Positions 22,801 to 36,200 of a stretch of DNA of 62,000 nucleotides are shown here, piece after piece (position 1 is the stretch's first letter; each line of letters begins with the position of its first letter). Source of the stretch: Branchiostoma floridae (lineage: Eukaryota; Chordata; Leptocardii; Amphioxiformes; Branchiostomatidae); assembly GCF_000003815.2 (NCBI RefSeq), contig NC_049980.1, positions 31,263,470 through 31,325,469 of the forward strand, written 5' to 3'. Both the position numbers and the translations under genes were made by a program. A model generated the notes under the pieces. It searched no databases. It had not been told where the DNA came from and saw only the letters and a list, made by a program, of their open reading frames with translations.

Positions 22801-25800
22801 TAATGATATTATAATGAAGAATAAATTATTAGATAGATATAACATTTCTGTTCTCACAGCACAGCATCAGTCCTATAGAATGCATCGTAACCTCTACCAT
22901 TTTCCAAGAAGCTCTTTGCCAAGACTGTCATTATTTCTGCTTGCTGACAGTTAATGTCTTTGAGCAGCAACCAGGAAGCATCAGATATATCCTGATAACG
23001 TGTATAGGCAAGACATAGATCTTAACCATATTCCTGTTAAAAAATCTGCACTTTCAAAACTTTAAGTGAAAATAGAAAAGAAAATAGGAATATACTTTTC
23101 ATATCATGCTAGATATTGGAAGATGGAAGAACTTTGAGAAAAAGTAATATGGAATAAAAAGTCAGTTATTAAACTGGCAGAAATCAAAGGTACATAATGT
23201 CCTTGATATAAGTTATAACATAGAGAAGGATGTTCCCACCAGATTCTGTTCCTGCAGGAAATATGCACAAGGGAGTTCTTTGAAAACATAACTGAAAGGA
23301 GTTTCTTTAAGATTCTTTTCAAAGCATTGGATGCTTTGAAAACAGGCCATCAACGTCATTTTGAGGCCCTCACACGTCATGTTGAGGTTTGAGAAAAACT
23401 ATCACCATGTTCAACATAAAGTTAGCATTATTAAACTGACAGAAACTAAAGTTACAACATAATAAAAGAAAATTCCCACCAGAAAAGCTACAACATAAGA
23501 ATACTCCCACCAGAAAGCACACAGGAATTTCTTTGCACCATGCAAATGTAATTGAATGGATTTAATAAGACCGAGTTTCTTTGAGTCGAGCTCCTTTCCA
23601 TTAATTGGTTTGTCAGACCTTCACCCAAGTCTTGACTCTTGGCATGTGCGCAATGTTGCTTGCAATTTCATGGAGTTTCAACAGCCGGGGTTTGGAATAA
23701 CAATGGTTTTGAACATACAATGTTTGAACATACAGGTAGATTAAGATTACAGACTGTGACAGTAACTAGACAGTCAGTGTCTTCCACTGCAGTTCGTCTT
23801 TGTTGATACTACGGCTGCGTGGCGCGTTGGTACACCCGATCCCTCGATTTCAGAAGTTAAGCAACGTGCGGTCCGGACAGTACTTGGATGGGGGACCAAC
23901 CAAGGACGTCCGGATTGCTGTAGCCTCACGAAGCTTTCCACAAAATCGTCTTCCGGGAGGGACGTAAAACGGGGGTCCCGTGCTCGAGGAGGAGCCTCGA
24001 CCACGTTAAACAGCCTCATTACCCTCACTTTGGGTACCTACTGACTGCAAAATACACCCGATATTATTATTATTATTATTATTATAAAAACAAGGCCATG
24101 TTTGGAATTGTGCTCTCGATGCAAAAGCACCACCTACCTACTACCTACATCATTTACAATATATATCATAGCGGCAAACATTTGCTTACCAGTGACAGAA
24201 AACATCCCACCCAGAAATACTCTAAGAGTGCTCAAAAGGAATCTTTTAATTTAAGCCAGCATTTCTTTGGTACCAAATATTCGTAAGCTGTTTACGTTTT
24301 ATGTATTCATGTTATCTGTGGTAAAGTTGATTGACAGCTTGTGTGCTGCTTGCTCTCTCCTGAACATTTCAGCTTACTGTAAATGCAGAAATGTTCGCGG
24401 TGGATTTATGTTCGCGGTTTTCGCGTTGGCCATCTCCTTGCGAATTTACAACCACCGCGAACATTTTTCCAGGGCATTAAGATACTACAGTGCATGGTGC
24501 TACCGCGGAATTAAAACCACCGCAAAAAGTCCTTTTTCCTGCTACCGCGAAATTAAATCCACGCAAACTTAAATGCATTTACGGTAGTAAATTTGGTAAA
24601 TTTGGGTGGTTTAATGAGTTTGTATAGACAGTTGTTGGTTTCTGCCAACAGCATTTGCTGACATTCTCATGATTCTGCGATGTGATTTGACAAAATCCAA
24701 TCCAATAATCTGGCATTTGCAATGTTGTGTAATCTAATTCTGCAGTCTAGTATACAATAAAATCAATGCTAAATGGTTTTGGCTTTTTTTCATGCAATAT
24801 AATCACCCACTAAAGCCTAACACAAACAGCTTGCTTAGTGTACACTGTATACTGTATAGTGATGTATTGAAAAGTCTATGAAAAAAATAGCAGTAATACA
24901 AATCACTGTCATGTACAGTCAAAACTGCCAATGGCGGATGGCCACTCAGAGGACCGATTAAATCCTGTATATATGGTCTAGACGGAATTCTTCATGTTTT
25001 TGTCAATGGGAAAATTATCAAAGAGACCACGAAAAGAATGGTAATATTGGCCAGGTGGTTCTCATGTAGAGGTGGTCATTTGCTTGGGTTTGGTTACTAC
25101 TAATACTAGTAAATGTACAAGAATAAAGCAATCACTCATTCACTGTACATGTACTTGCCTACATTTTGTATGCCAATGTACCAAATGGTGTAAGTTAAAT
25201 TAGTTTTGCATCATTAATGATAATGATGTTTTATTGCAAATTCATGCCCATGGGGCTAATTGCAAGAGAAGAAAGACTAAATACATGAAATGAATGAATG
25301 TGGTCTGAGTACATGTAGATAAACTAAATTCTAACATACAAATATTAAGTGGATGAATGTACATGCGATACAGAATAGGGTACTAAGTCTACGTAACTAT
25401 TACAGGGTTTCTAAGTTCCCGTCTGTAGATAACTGCTCTAATTGTGGTACCCCTTATCCCCCACCAGACCCCCAGCCCAGGGAGACCTTGCTGCACTTCG
25501 CTGCCCGTCTTGGCCTACGGAGACTTGCCGGGTTCCTCGTGGAGAAACCGGGAGCAGAGACGGCCATCAAGCTGGCCAACAAGGATGGAGACCTGCCGAC
25601 GGACCTGGCCAAGAAGACGGGACACGACGAACTGGCAGCGCTGCTTGCAGAGTAAGTTCTTATTATTTGAAAAGTTTTGAGTTTATTATGGAGAGTACAT
25701 GTAAGAGTAATGACTTCATATGGTTACAGTCTTTGGTTATAGCATGATAAGGGTTGGAAAAGTTTTCTAGAATTCGCTTGTCCTATCGGGCAAGAACATC

Positions 25801-28800
25801 ACTTGAAAAAAATTCAAATGACATTTTTCTATGTATTTTCACTTCCAGCATTGGAATTCTTTTATCATTGGCTCTATTTTCCTGTGTTGACCAATGATTG
25901 ATACCATGACAGTCAAAACTAACAAGTATACGAAAATATCGTTAGGGTTAGTGTTAGTGTTAGTGTTAAGGTGTTACCATATTAGATATTGATATCTTTT
26001 CCATTGATATCTTTGCCATTGATATCTTTGCCTGTTAGCCCTGACAGCTACCTGAGCACCACCCCTGTCCCCCGTGTGTGGGAGACACGTGAGGTGCTAA
26101 AAGACTCCCCAGGGAAGGGTTAGGGTTAGTGTAAGAGTTAGTGGGTTACCATGTTCAATATTCACCTGTGCCTCTGTTGTTAGCCCTGACAGCTACCTGA
26201 GCACCAGCCCTGTCCCCCGTGTGTGGGAGACACGTGAGGTTCTACACGACTCCCCAGGGAAGGGGGAGGCGGCCATGCTGAAGCGCCACAGTCTGGGCTC
26301 AGCCACTCTCTCCACACAACTCAGCACAGAGGCAGAGGCCCGCACGTTAGGTACGTTTGCTTGCTAACTTTCTGTAAAATTAGCATGAAAGCTCATCTGT
26401 GTTGACGTAGTACATATTGAAGATTTTCCACTGCCTTACAACACCAAAATTAGCTTACCTCGAATTTTCAGTCGCACTTCCGTCCACCTTCTTCAGGAGT
26501 GATGATTCAGTTACTCTTTCTGTAAAATTAATGATAACTGAACTGAAAATCGTCAAACTGCACAAGAAGACCACTCAGGGAACGGATAAAGTCTGGGTTA
26601 TCATGTGGACAGGTGATCACTTTAGACAGGGTTCTCAGAATGTAGTCACATTGGCCTGGTTCTCCTCTGAAAGGTGATCACTTGTACAGGTTTGACTGTA
26701 TTTGGCAGTGACTGACATTTTGTTTAATTGCACAGGACTGTTTAGACATAGACAATGATGTATCATGTAGTGTTGATGTGAATTATTAGGATTTTACCAT
26801 GATCAATATTGATCGACAGAGACCATATAGAGCTTTCGTTACATTTTTACAAGATCTTGCTTAAAACATTAAATTTTTACTGTGCCAAGAATACTTTCTT
26901 GTCTTATTGACAAAGTCATTCATATTCAAAATCAGGAGGTGGTTGTACAGCTAAATACCACATTCCTGTAATTAACTGCATTCACTTTCAAATCTTTTCA
27001 TTGAAGCAAGTGCCAGGCCAACACTTGGGTGTTTCTGTCAGTATACAGTGCTGAACAGTGCTTTGACTCTTGCTGCAGTTGTGCATTGTGCTATTTGAAG
27101 AGATTGCAAAGCCAGAATTATGTCTGTATGATGGAACATAAGATATGTCATGATAATTGGCTATGACAAATGGTTCAACCTCACATGACTGATGTTCACC
27201 ATGCTCTGTCAGTCACAGTGAATGCAGTATGATGACTGAATATATGTACTGTAGATTGCTTTATTTTGGCCGGCACTTGACTTCGTAAAGAAAAGGGAAA
27301 TGATATTTTGGCTTTGTTTTGAGTTAACTTTATGATTGAAACAATAATCTTTAATTAGAGCTATGATGGACAGCCACTCATGGGGTATGGCAAGTCTACT
27401 GGTTTGCAGTCTTACATACTACTATAGTATATGATAGATAGACATATCCACAGTCTCACAAGTTTGCAGTTAAGAGTAATAAGACTCATTAGAACTTAAA
27501 ATGATAAAAACTGTATAATATACTTTGTCTGACCCTTGCCTCTTCCCTCATGACCTCAATAAAAAGCAGCCTACAGGCTGATTTGAGCTTTCATGGATAA
27601 ACAAAGGTTCTAACAAGAGGCGTTGCTGCAAAAATAACGGCATCAAAACCACTGCAGACATTTCAAAATTTACAGTACAGGTTTTCCCAACATAAAGGTG
27701 ACATTTTGTGATTTTTCGTATGACCTGATGATCTTGTGACCCACATGCAACATATCAATTATGGCATCTTTTGGCAACAAATCAAATTTCTAAAGAGCTT
27801 TAATGTGATAATCTGCTCCTGTACGGAAACAAACAAGAACACATGATTGATCGTTAATCAAATTCCACAATGTCTTTCCATCTGCTATCAAAACAACTTT
27901 TAGATCTGCTAAGTTTTAGGTGTTTTGTCCCATATTGATGCTTCCAAGCTAGCAGGTTGATGATACAGTATTTCGGGCTTGAAATACTTTTTTCTGCATA
28001 CCTGTACTGGTGCAGGTAACATTGAATGTTACCTGCACCAGACAAATTTTACCTGCACAACTATGAATTTAAGAAGTATGGATCACACTAAAATTTTTCA
28101 GAAACCATTGCTTTTTTTTTTCCCTTTATACTTGATAGGTGGTAAGAGTCAATGCAGCTAATAACAATCCATACACACCTACATCATAGGACATATGAAA
28201 TCCCAGACATCCACCAGTGCAGGTTAGGTGTAGGTAGACATCAGAAATACCTGCACAGCTCCAATTTTACCCGCACTAACCTGCATATGCAGGTGCTATT
28301 TCAAGCCCTGATGCAGGCTAGTGCAGGTAGACATCAGAAATACCTGCACAGCTCCGATGTTACCCGCACTAAACTGCATACGCAGGTGGTATTTTGAGCC
28401 CTGTACAGTATTGGTACCTCATGTATAATTCATGCATAAGCACTATACCTGTACATTATTGATGGGCCTACGGTTGTCCTATTTGTGGCTGACATAACAT
28501 TTTTACCTGATGTGCTGTTTAGCTTTACAGCCTTGTCATCCAATATTTAAATGAGTCATATACCGGTGTCGCCTGTTTTATGTTGCTTCCTTCTGGTCGT
28601 GGGGTGAATGCAGGCGTCTATAGTTTCATCATACACTGGTGAGAACAGCAAATGTCCAAGCAGATGTAGGGAAGGCATTACATTTTTCATATCTAGCTGC
28701 CCTTTTTGGTGTCAAGCAATTTAGCCTGCTTTGAGTTTATAGGACAGAAGGGCTATGCCATGTTGATGTTCTGCTTGAAACTGCTATTTGCTATTTTGTA

Positions 28801-31800
28801 AATTGCATATGATTTATCATAATGTGAGCATTTTCAGCTTTGGTTGGTGTCACAGTTGTGGCTCTGTGATGTACACTATGACAGCTGTTATGCCTTGATC
28901 TAGAGCTCTAATTATTGTACATTGTGTATGTCTTTTTGATTTGTTGATTTTTTGTTGTGGTTGACAGATGATGACATTGCAGTCCTGAAGCACCTGGATA
29001 TGTGGATCGGACAGAAGAGCCCCATGCCTGAGGTAGGACACTGGGTTTACCTGAATTTATCACTGGGTTTCAGATGAGTGTGCATGTCAGTAGCCTGGTA
29101 TCTGTACCAATTATAGCTGCCGGCTGAGCCTCTTCGTTCTCTCACAGGTGAGAAGACAAAGAGACTTGGCTGCTACAATAGGTTTGGATGCCAGGATAAC
29201 ATAATAGAGTTAGATGTTTATTTGTTAAAACATGACATATAGTATGTATGTATTGTTTTCTGACACTGTGTTGGATGTGTCTGTGTGTTATATTGTGTGT
29301 GTTTGTGTGTTTNNNNNNNNNNNNNNNNNNNNNNNNNNNNNNNNNNNNNNNNNNNNNNNNNNNNNNNNNNNNNNNNNNNNNNNNNNNNNNNNNNNNNNNN
29401 NNNNNNNNNNNNGATAGCAGATAATGTGTATTAGACAAGTATACATATTAGACATCTACGTCTAAAGTGTTAGCTGTCATTGTTGTGATTTTGTCTGTGA
29501 AGAACAATAGATGACCTCACCATTGTTGGTTTAGTTCAGCTGACTACAAGTTAACCAAACACAAACCAAGGCAATAGACTAGAGTTCGTTTGAGGCATGT
29601 TCTTGAAGTTATTGGTCCTTTCATAAGCTGTAGTGGTAGATTATTTATATCCAGTGCTTACTAGTAACAGTTCTCAGTACAAGTCACTGTGCAATGTTTT
29701 GAAATGATTTTCTACTGCCATGGAACACCTGGCAAAACTATAAAACTGAGGAAAATTATTGGTCATGCTGCAGTTGATTTTTACATGATATTATCTCTTT
29801 GAACACAATCTTTTTTGGAACAAATTTTGCTCAGGCTCATATACATACTGGGCATGGAAAGAATATGATGAATCAGATGATACATTTATAACAGGAAATG
29901 TATCTGGCTATATAAACATGATAATATTCTTCCTATTGAAATAAAATACTGTAACTGTTAGTGTTACAGTACTTCTGAATTGTTTGCAAGAACAGGAACC
30001 AAATTTGAATCATGTTTTCTAGATTTGTGTAAGCTTTCTTTGCATATGCATGCCCGGTGTGTGAAAGGCCATTGAAAATTGTGATCACCAATTGAAGTTT
30101 CCCTTGTTGTGGTTGTTGCACAATGGAGCAAACCATTTCTGGACATCAGGGGTAGAATATTAGCAGTTAGGACGAATCTAGAAGATGTTAGAAGCACTTT
30201 GTCTACTGTTGATTATCATCCTATTTAAAGGTGTCTTTTTTTCCCTTTTCTTTCTTGTTTGATATGTTCAAAAGTATGTTTTACGTTGCATAATATGATA
30301 TTATATTTGAACTGACACACCCCATTGAAGGAAATTGGACGATCCATGTTTTAAATACAATCAAGCTGTGTTTGGTTTTGGATTGATCCCTTTGTTGTGT
30401 CATGTGAGTTAATCTGATTACTAAGCTGTCCATTCATCCAGCTGTATGGAGAGAGGCAAGAGTGTTGTTGTGGAGCAGTGGAGTAGTTTTTTTTTTGCTT
30501 GTAATGAACTACCAGAGAGAGGAACTCGTTGCCTGACCAAGCACTAAAAGAGCATCCTCGATTTTAATAATGCTTGCAAAGTTCTAGCTAGAAAAAATTG
30601 TGCAAAAGTTAGGTGTGACAGGTCTCTTAGTGTAATACAATATAACCAGCTGCTACCATACAGTGTGCTTGCAAAGCTGATCAGCCTGATGTTATGTCAA
30701 AGGGATACAGAAATGAATCTCCACTAGAACACATTCGTTTCCGAAAGTGACCCGTGAATAGGACACTTGAAGTTGAACTGGAGTTCCAGCGCAGAAGGAT
30801 TTGTCGGCAGGTGAAAGTTTGATCGTTCAGGTGAAAGTTTAGGTGATTGTTCTGTCAGTACTGCCATGTTGTTGACGTGAGTAGGACACTTGTACTGGAG
30901 TTCCAGCGCAGAAGAAGAATTTGTCAGCAGAAGGAGGTTAAAAACGTGATCGTTCGTTCAGGCGACAGTTAGATCGTACTGCCATGTTGTTGTTGACGGA
31001 TTGCGTGTGCCTACAGCCCGAGCTGGGGAGTCCGCCCACGTCCGTACGGGAGGACCAGGATTCCTGGGAGGACCAGGAGGCAGCAGAGACAGGTGAGTTG
31101 ACGGAACACAGAGGTTCACATTTATCAGTCTTGGATAGTATTTATTTATTGGTTTGACTGGTTAGAACACACAGCCAGGGCTGCCCAACTAGCCTATGGC
31201 TATTACAAAGGGCTAGCCCTGTAATACAGATGATCTTTTCAGCTGAACAAGTCTAGTATTTTATGTTTAGTAGTATCAAGGAGGTTGAAAGAGGTCCCTC
31301 TTTCAACCTCCTTGGTAGTATCCAGTTTACATGTACTGCTGCTCTGGTCACTGACACGGGTTATAAGACAGCATTCGACTAGTTATGAAAGACTGGTAAA
31401 TATTGTATTGTCACCAAAATATAGCATTTCTATCAATTGTCAAGCGTTTGTTCAACAAGGATGTACGACAACCATCATACAGCAGATATTTTCCTAAGTG
31501 TAAATCGAGTCTTTGATTGTCTGCTGCAGTTGAACATTTTGCATGTGTCTTTGGACAACTGTAACAATGATATATTTTATTCAATGGAGAAATAGTTATT
31601 GATTTATGATTCTTGTATAACATACAATAATTGCATGATACAGTCTACAATCTAATTGTAACTTTAACAAGGCACTGACACAATTTTAAACTAAACAATA
31701 ACAGGTCATATAAGAAAATAAATTATTAGGAAATGTGTATATTAAACCCTGCAATAACCCAAATAGTGGTGGCCTTGTCAACTTTATATTGTTTTTTCTA

Positions 31801-33235
31801 AACAATAAAAGCCTAAAAGGTCTCTTGATTCATGGACATGTAAAAATTATATTAATGATCAAGTTAGACGTAAACATGAATTCAAAGTAGAGGGCTAACG
31901 AAAAAGAGAAAAACTTTTTTTTGGCTGTGCCTAGGTACAAACCTTCCCCTCAGATATTCCTTTTGAGCATTCATCATTATCTGAAAACGATTGAATTGTT
32001 GTGGCATATGATAAATGATATTATAAGCCATGACATGAGTAGTAAGAGGGAGAGCGCAACATAGCCAGCATCTGCTCTATTTCAAACATTCAAAATGTTA
32101 TTATGAATATACAGTAATACAATTCCCAGTGCCCCAATAATCTACACTAGATGCAGGTGATTGAAATAAATATCACATTTACATACAAATGAGATGAATG
32201 AATGATAGGTTAGCCACGGAGGATTGTCATCTGTTTGACAAAGACTACAGCCATGACTGTGACTGTGACAGACAGACTGTGAGTTACCGGTACAAGTGAC
32301 CGTGAATGGTGAGAGGTCCTGGAGGGTTTGGCTGCACCTGTGGCCATGTCTGTATGCTAAACAGGTTCACCTCTGGCCATCTGTCCTATATACTGAGATA
32401 GGGGTCTTGGACAAAAATTTTAAAGTCAATACTCTGTATAATAAGCCATTCAAAATTAAGTTCATTTGAAAATTCTCTGAAAGGGACAAAAAATTTAATG
32501 TTTTTTATTAAAAGTAAGTCAGATGTTGAATGGCCAAAAATGTTGTAATCAGAGTTTTCAAATCAAGGGGCCTTTGTTTTGATGCATTTGGCAAATATGC
32601 CATTTCCACCAGATATATCTGAATAATAAAATCTCACACAATCATGAGTTCACATTTGAAAGGCTGTAAGATTTGAACATATTTTTTAGTTTAAACATAT
32701 TCACATTTTTTTAAATTGAAACATATTCAAACATAATCCAACATAATCTTGCTCCATGTCCATGATTGAAAATGAAATAGGAATTAAAGTCCATATTAAA
32801 CCTTACCGTTCGTTTGTTCCAGCACATTGGACTAGGGTGATGGTTCAGTCAGGTCCTGCCACTAGATACACCAATGGTTCTCTGTTTTGTAAAGGTAACA
32901 CTAACAACAGATCCTAACAGAAGTGCCATGCCGTTCATACTAATCATCCTCACCTTTAATTTGCAGCTGTTTTTTTTAATGACAATTCATTTTACATCAC
33001 TCACTCACTCATACACCCTTCAATTCATGCATTTATTATTATAAAAGGAAAGTTAGAATTTAAAGCCTACTATACTTAATATACCCCAAAGTTGTACCAT
33101 GGTTCATCTTACTCTTAGTTTACTGCTGTCCTAGACCCGTGAACTTTCATCAGGTTGGTACGTCACTGAACATTGTTCTCACCAGGAATTTTTCACAGCG
33201 TCGGGCAGGGGTCCGGGGGTTGCCGAAGGCCCCCG

Positions 33236-33266
<31 letters not shown>

Positions 33267-36200
33267 GACCCAGGGGGGCGAAGCCCCCCGGAAGCTCTTG
33301 CATTTTAGGCTATTGAGAAGGCTTATTTTATCATTTTTTTAGGGCCATATCTACGATAATCGCAGCAGTCACTTAAACTTGTCTTCAGCAGTTTGACTTT
33401 GACGTAACAATATTTCGGGTCAAAGCTTCACAGACAACTAAAAACTCATAAACAACAAACTTTACTCAGCTCAACAGTACTTAAAAATATTGTCCTGGTT
33501 GCCATCCGAAGTTGAAGCGCTTGTTTATAGCGCTAGTATCGCTGTTAGCCGCCGTGCTGTACGACTGTTGTTGACGGTCTCCCTGCGTCGCCGCCTCGCC
33601 ATTAGAGTTTAGACGATATTCCCACGGACATGTTTCAAGAAAATACCCGATAAAAACCGCTATTCCGCGTCAGATTCCATTCTTTAAAACATGTGGGACT
33701 CAGTGTTACAGTCTAATAAATATTTCGTAGAAGCACCGCTGTGGGAAAGAAGGTCCAAGGAATGTAATATTACGTAGCATGAAGTTCGCTGTAAACTTGC
33801 ACACGGCACATGACTGAAACTGTAAACAACAGCCGCGTTTGATTGATAGCCGGCGGCCCTTTGATCAAATCGGAAAGATGCCGACACTGCCCTGGCGGTT
33901 TGTGGGCGGGGCCACACGGGGCTTGTCGGCGAAACTAACGCCCGGGTTTTACATACAAACTTACGATGGTTTGTATCTTACGAATGCCGATACAGAGCTT
34001 CAAATTTAGAACAGGAATTTTGGGAAAGCGACCCACTCTTGCTCCAGAATTATGTCGGAAAGAATTGATTCTATTTCCCGCGCTGAAATAAAAATTACGC
34101 AACTATCAGTAACAGCCTATGTTGGTCAACCGAGCTTCCCAAATAAGGACATTCCCCGGGAACTGGCTGTTCCGGGGAGAGACCCCACCCCACTGATCAC
34201 TCGCAGCACACGCGCTACTCATTTTATTTTTATTTTTATTTTTTGGCACGAACGCAGGGCGGCACACGCAAAATTTAGAACAGGAAATTTTGGAACGCGA
34301 CCCGTTCTTGCTCTAGAAATGTGTCAGAAATAATTGCTTCTATTTTCCGTACTGAAAAAGAAAGACGCAACTGCCGCGAGTAACAGCCTCTGTTTATCAA
34401 CGCCGCTCCCTTATGCACATCGGCTGTTCCGGGGAGAGATCCCACCCCGCTAATCACGTGCGGGCAAGGCCCTCTCGCGTCTGTGTTTACATTTCCGCGC
34501 GCGGGAACGCAAGGGGGTGGGAGGGGCTGCGAGCCAGCGGTACGGCGGGCCGGTGCTGTAAAACACCTCCCTTCGAGTTGATAACTTCCTGAAACAGCGA
34601 AGGCGCGTGCTTGGCGCGTGCCTATGTATTTTTACTACGATATTTTTCTTTTATTCCCCATTTTTTTGCCGCTACGCTGGATGAAAAAGCAGCGTAGCGG
34701 GCGTTTTACAGCGTCATTTTTCCAGCCCACAGCGTATCGGCCCGCTATGCTGAAAAGGCCTGGTGAGAACACTGCTGAATAAAGTGACTCTTGTTTCTGT
34801 GACCGTCTGTCTATTCTGACTTGTTCGCACTGTGCCACAGCGACGCCTACCGGTATTGCCATATTACAATGTGGACCAGTCAAAATTGCCCTGAGGAAGG
34901 TGACAGACGGTCACCGAAAAGTTGGTGGAAATAAAGCAGCCTGTGGTTGTGTAAAAAAGAGTCTCTTTATTCAGTGCTGTCCTAGCTGTTTGCCTAGCTA
35001 GAGCTAGTCTGGTATGTCACAATTTTCAAACAGCTCATCAGGGCATCTGTGAACTCAGTCCACTGACAACTTGAATTTGGGGTATATTTGGAGAAAAAGT
35101 ATTCTAGGCTTTGAAATTTTACTTTGTATTTTTAAGTTTTCTTTTCTTTAATCCACTAACTTGTGCCTTGATTTTAATATTTTTTTGTTGGAATTCTGTG
35201 GATTTAACTAATCTTTCATCCCACTTGTTGATGATCCAGGTAACAGTATGTTTGATGACACGTTATATGATTTTGTGGAAAACCTGTACTTAAGTTTTTT
35301 TTAGAAAGATTTAAGGCAAATCTGCAAGTATAAACCACATCCATGGCACAACAAAGAAAACTAACAATCATTCATTCAATAAGCTAACACCTGCCAGCCA
35401 TCAAGAAATTGTCCCACACCCTCATCCACAAATTTTACCACCTAACATTGTCTGTATAACTAATGTTGTCGTGAATAGCATTTTGTAATTAAAAGAAGAA
35501 AAAATCATATAAGTTAGGACAGAAATTGTGATCTGGTAGAATTGTTCAATCTGCTGTAAGATTCCGATCAAAATATTTGTTGAAAGCTGATCAGGATTAA
35601 AGTAAATGGTCTACCGTTTAGAGATCCAAGATTTCAAGTCAATCCATAATAGAACTTGAGTGACAAGAATCGGAGTTGAAAAATTCTGACTCAATTCTAA
35701 GGAAATGTCTTTGAATTCACAAACTCCGATTGGGATGTCCTGGACCAATCCTACCAGGTTGCAATGTCGTCCCTAAAAAAGATACACATGTAAACTTTAT
35801 TTTCAATGCTCAAATCCTCATAATTCAAACAGGTCTCCCGATACAGTATAGTATGAGGGGAAGGACAACCTCAAGCCAACCGTTCGCACTTATGCCACGT
35901 CTTCAGAAAAGACGCTGGAGCCGCATGTTCCCCGTTTAGGAACTTTATTCGAACCAACACACAACAAACATGTTTCGCCGTGTGGCTTCCTCAGTGTTAT
36001 GGGCTCCAGCGTCTTTTCTGAAGATGTGGCGTAAGTGTGAACTGTTGGCTTGAGGTTATCCTTCTCCACATACTCAAGGTCCCCCAATACAGTGTTACGA
36101 TTCTAATACTGTATCCCCTGTGGTTACAGGTGATGAACACAGTGAAGCAGACTTCCTGGAGGAGTCAGCCAGCGACACCGACCCCTTCACAGAGCTCCCC

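Larger units (their letters stand above)
19873..25467 (+). other. Intron 3
   Basis: 5.6 kb. Contains the SINEs at 20421 and 23808, the MITE at 24377 and the element at 24914. The GC-richer part 21240-21960 has open frames on both strands but no recognisable product. 22000-23760 shows nothing. Confidence 0.7.
26351..28967 (+). other. Intron 5
   Basis: Contains the element at 26538-26700 and the MITE at 27973. 26700-27960 and 28404-28960 show nothing recognised. Confidence 0.65.
29033..31016 (+). other. Intron 6
   Basis: Holds a foldback (29092), the assembly gap (29313-29412) and a 123-bp duplication next to exon 7. 29413-30740 shows no feature. Confidence 0.65.
31093..36129 (+). other. Intron 7
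   Basis: 5.0 kb. Contains a hairpin at 31277, a 1.6-kb transposon at 33174, Penelope-like ends at 34772 and 35861. 31320-33170 and 35000-35850 show nothing recognised. Confidence 0.7.

Noticed and set aside
23808-23925. Functional 5S rRNA gene
   Set aside because: Diverged 5S sequence joined to a SINE body and an (ATT)n tail; no T-run terminator after the 5S part.
25942-26152. Telomeric insertion
   Set aside because: Only a few TTAGGG units mixed with TTAGTG; better explained as part of the local tandem duplication.
29142-29438. Frames crossing the N gap
   Set aside because: The translation is mostly unknown residues across 100 placeholder bases.
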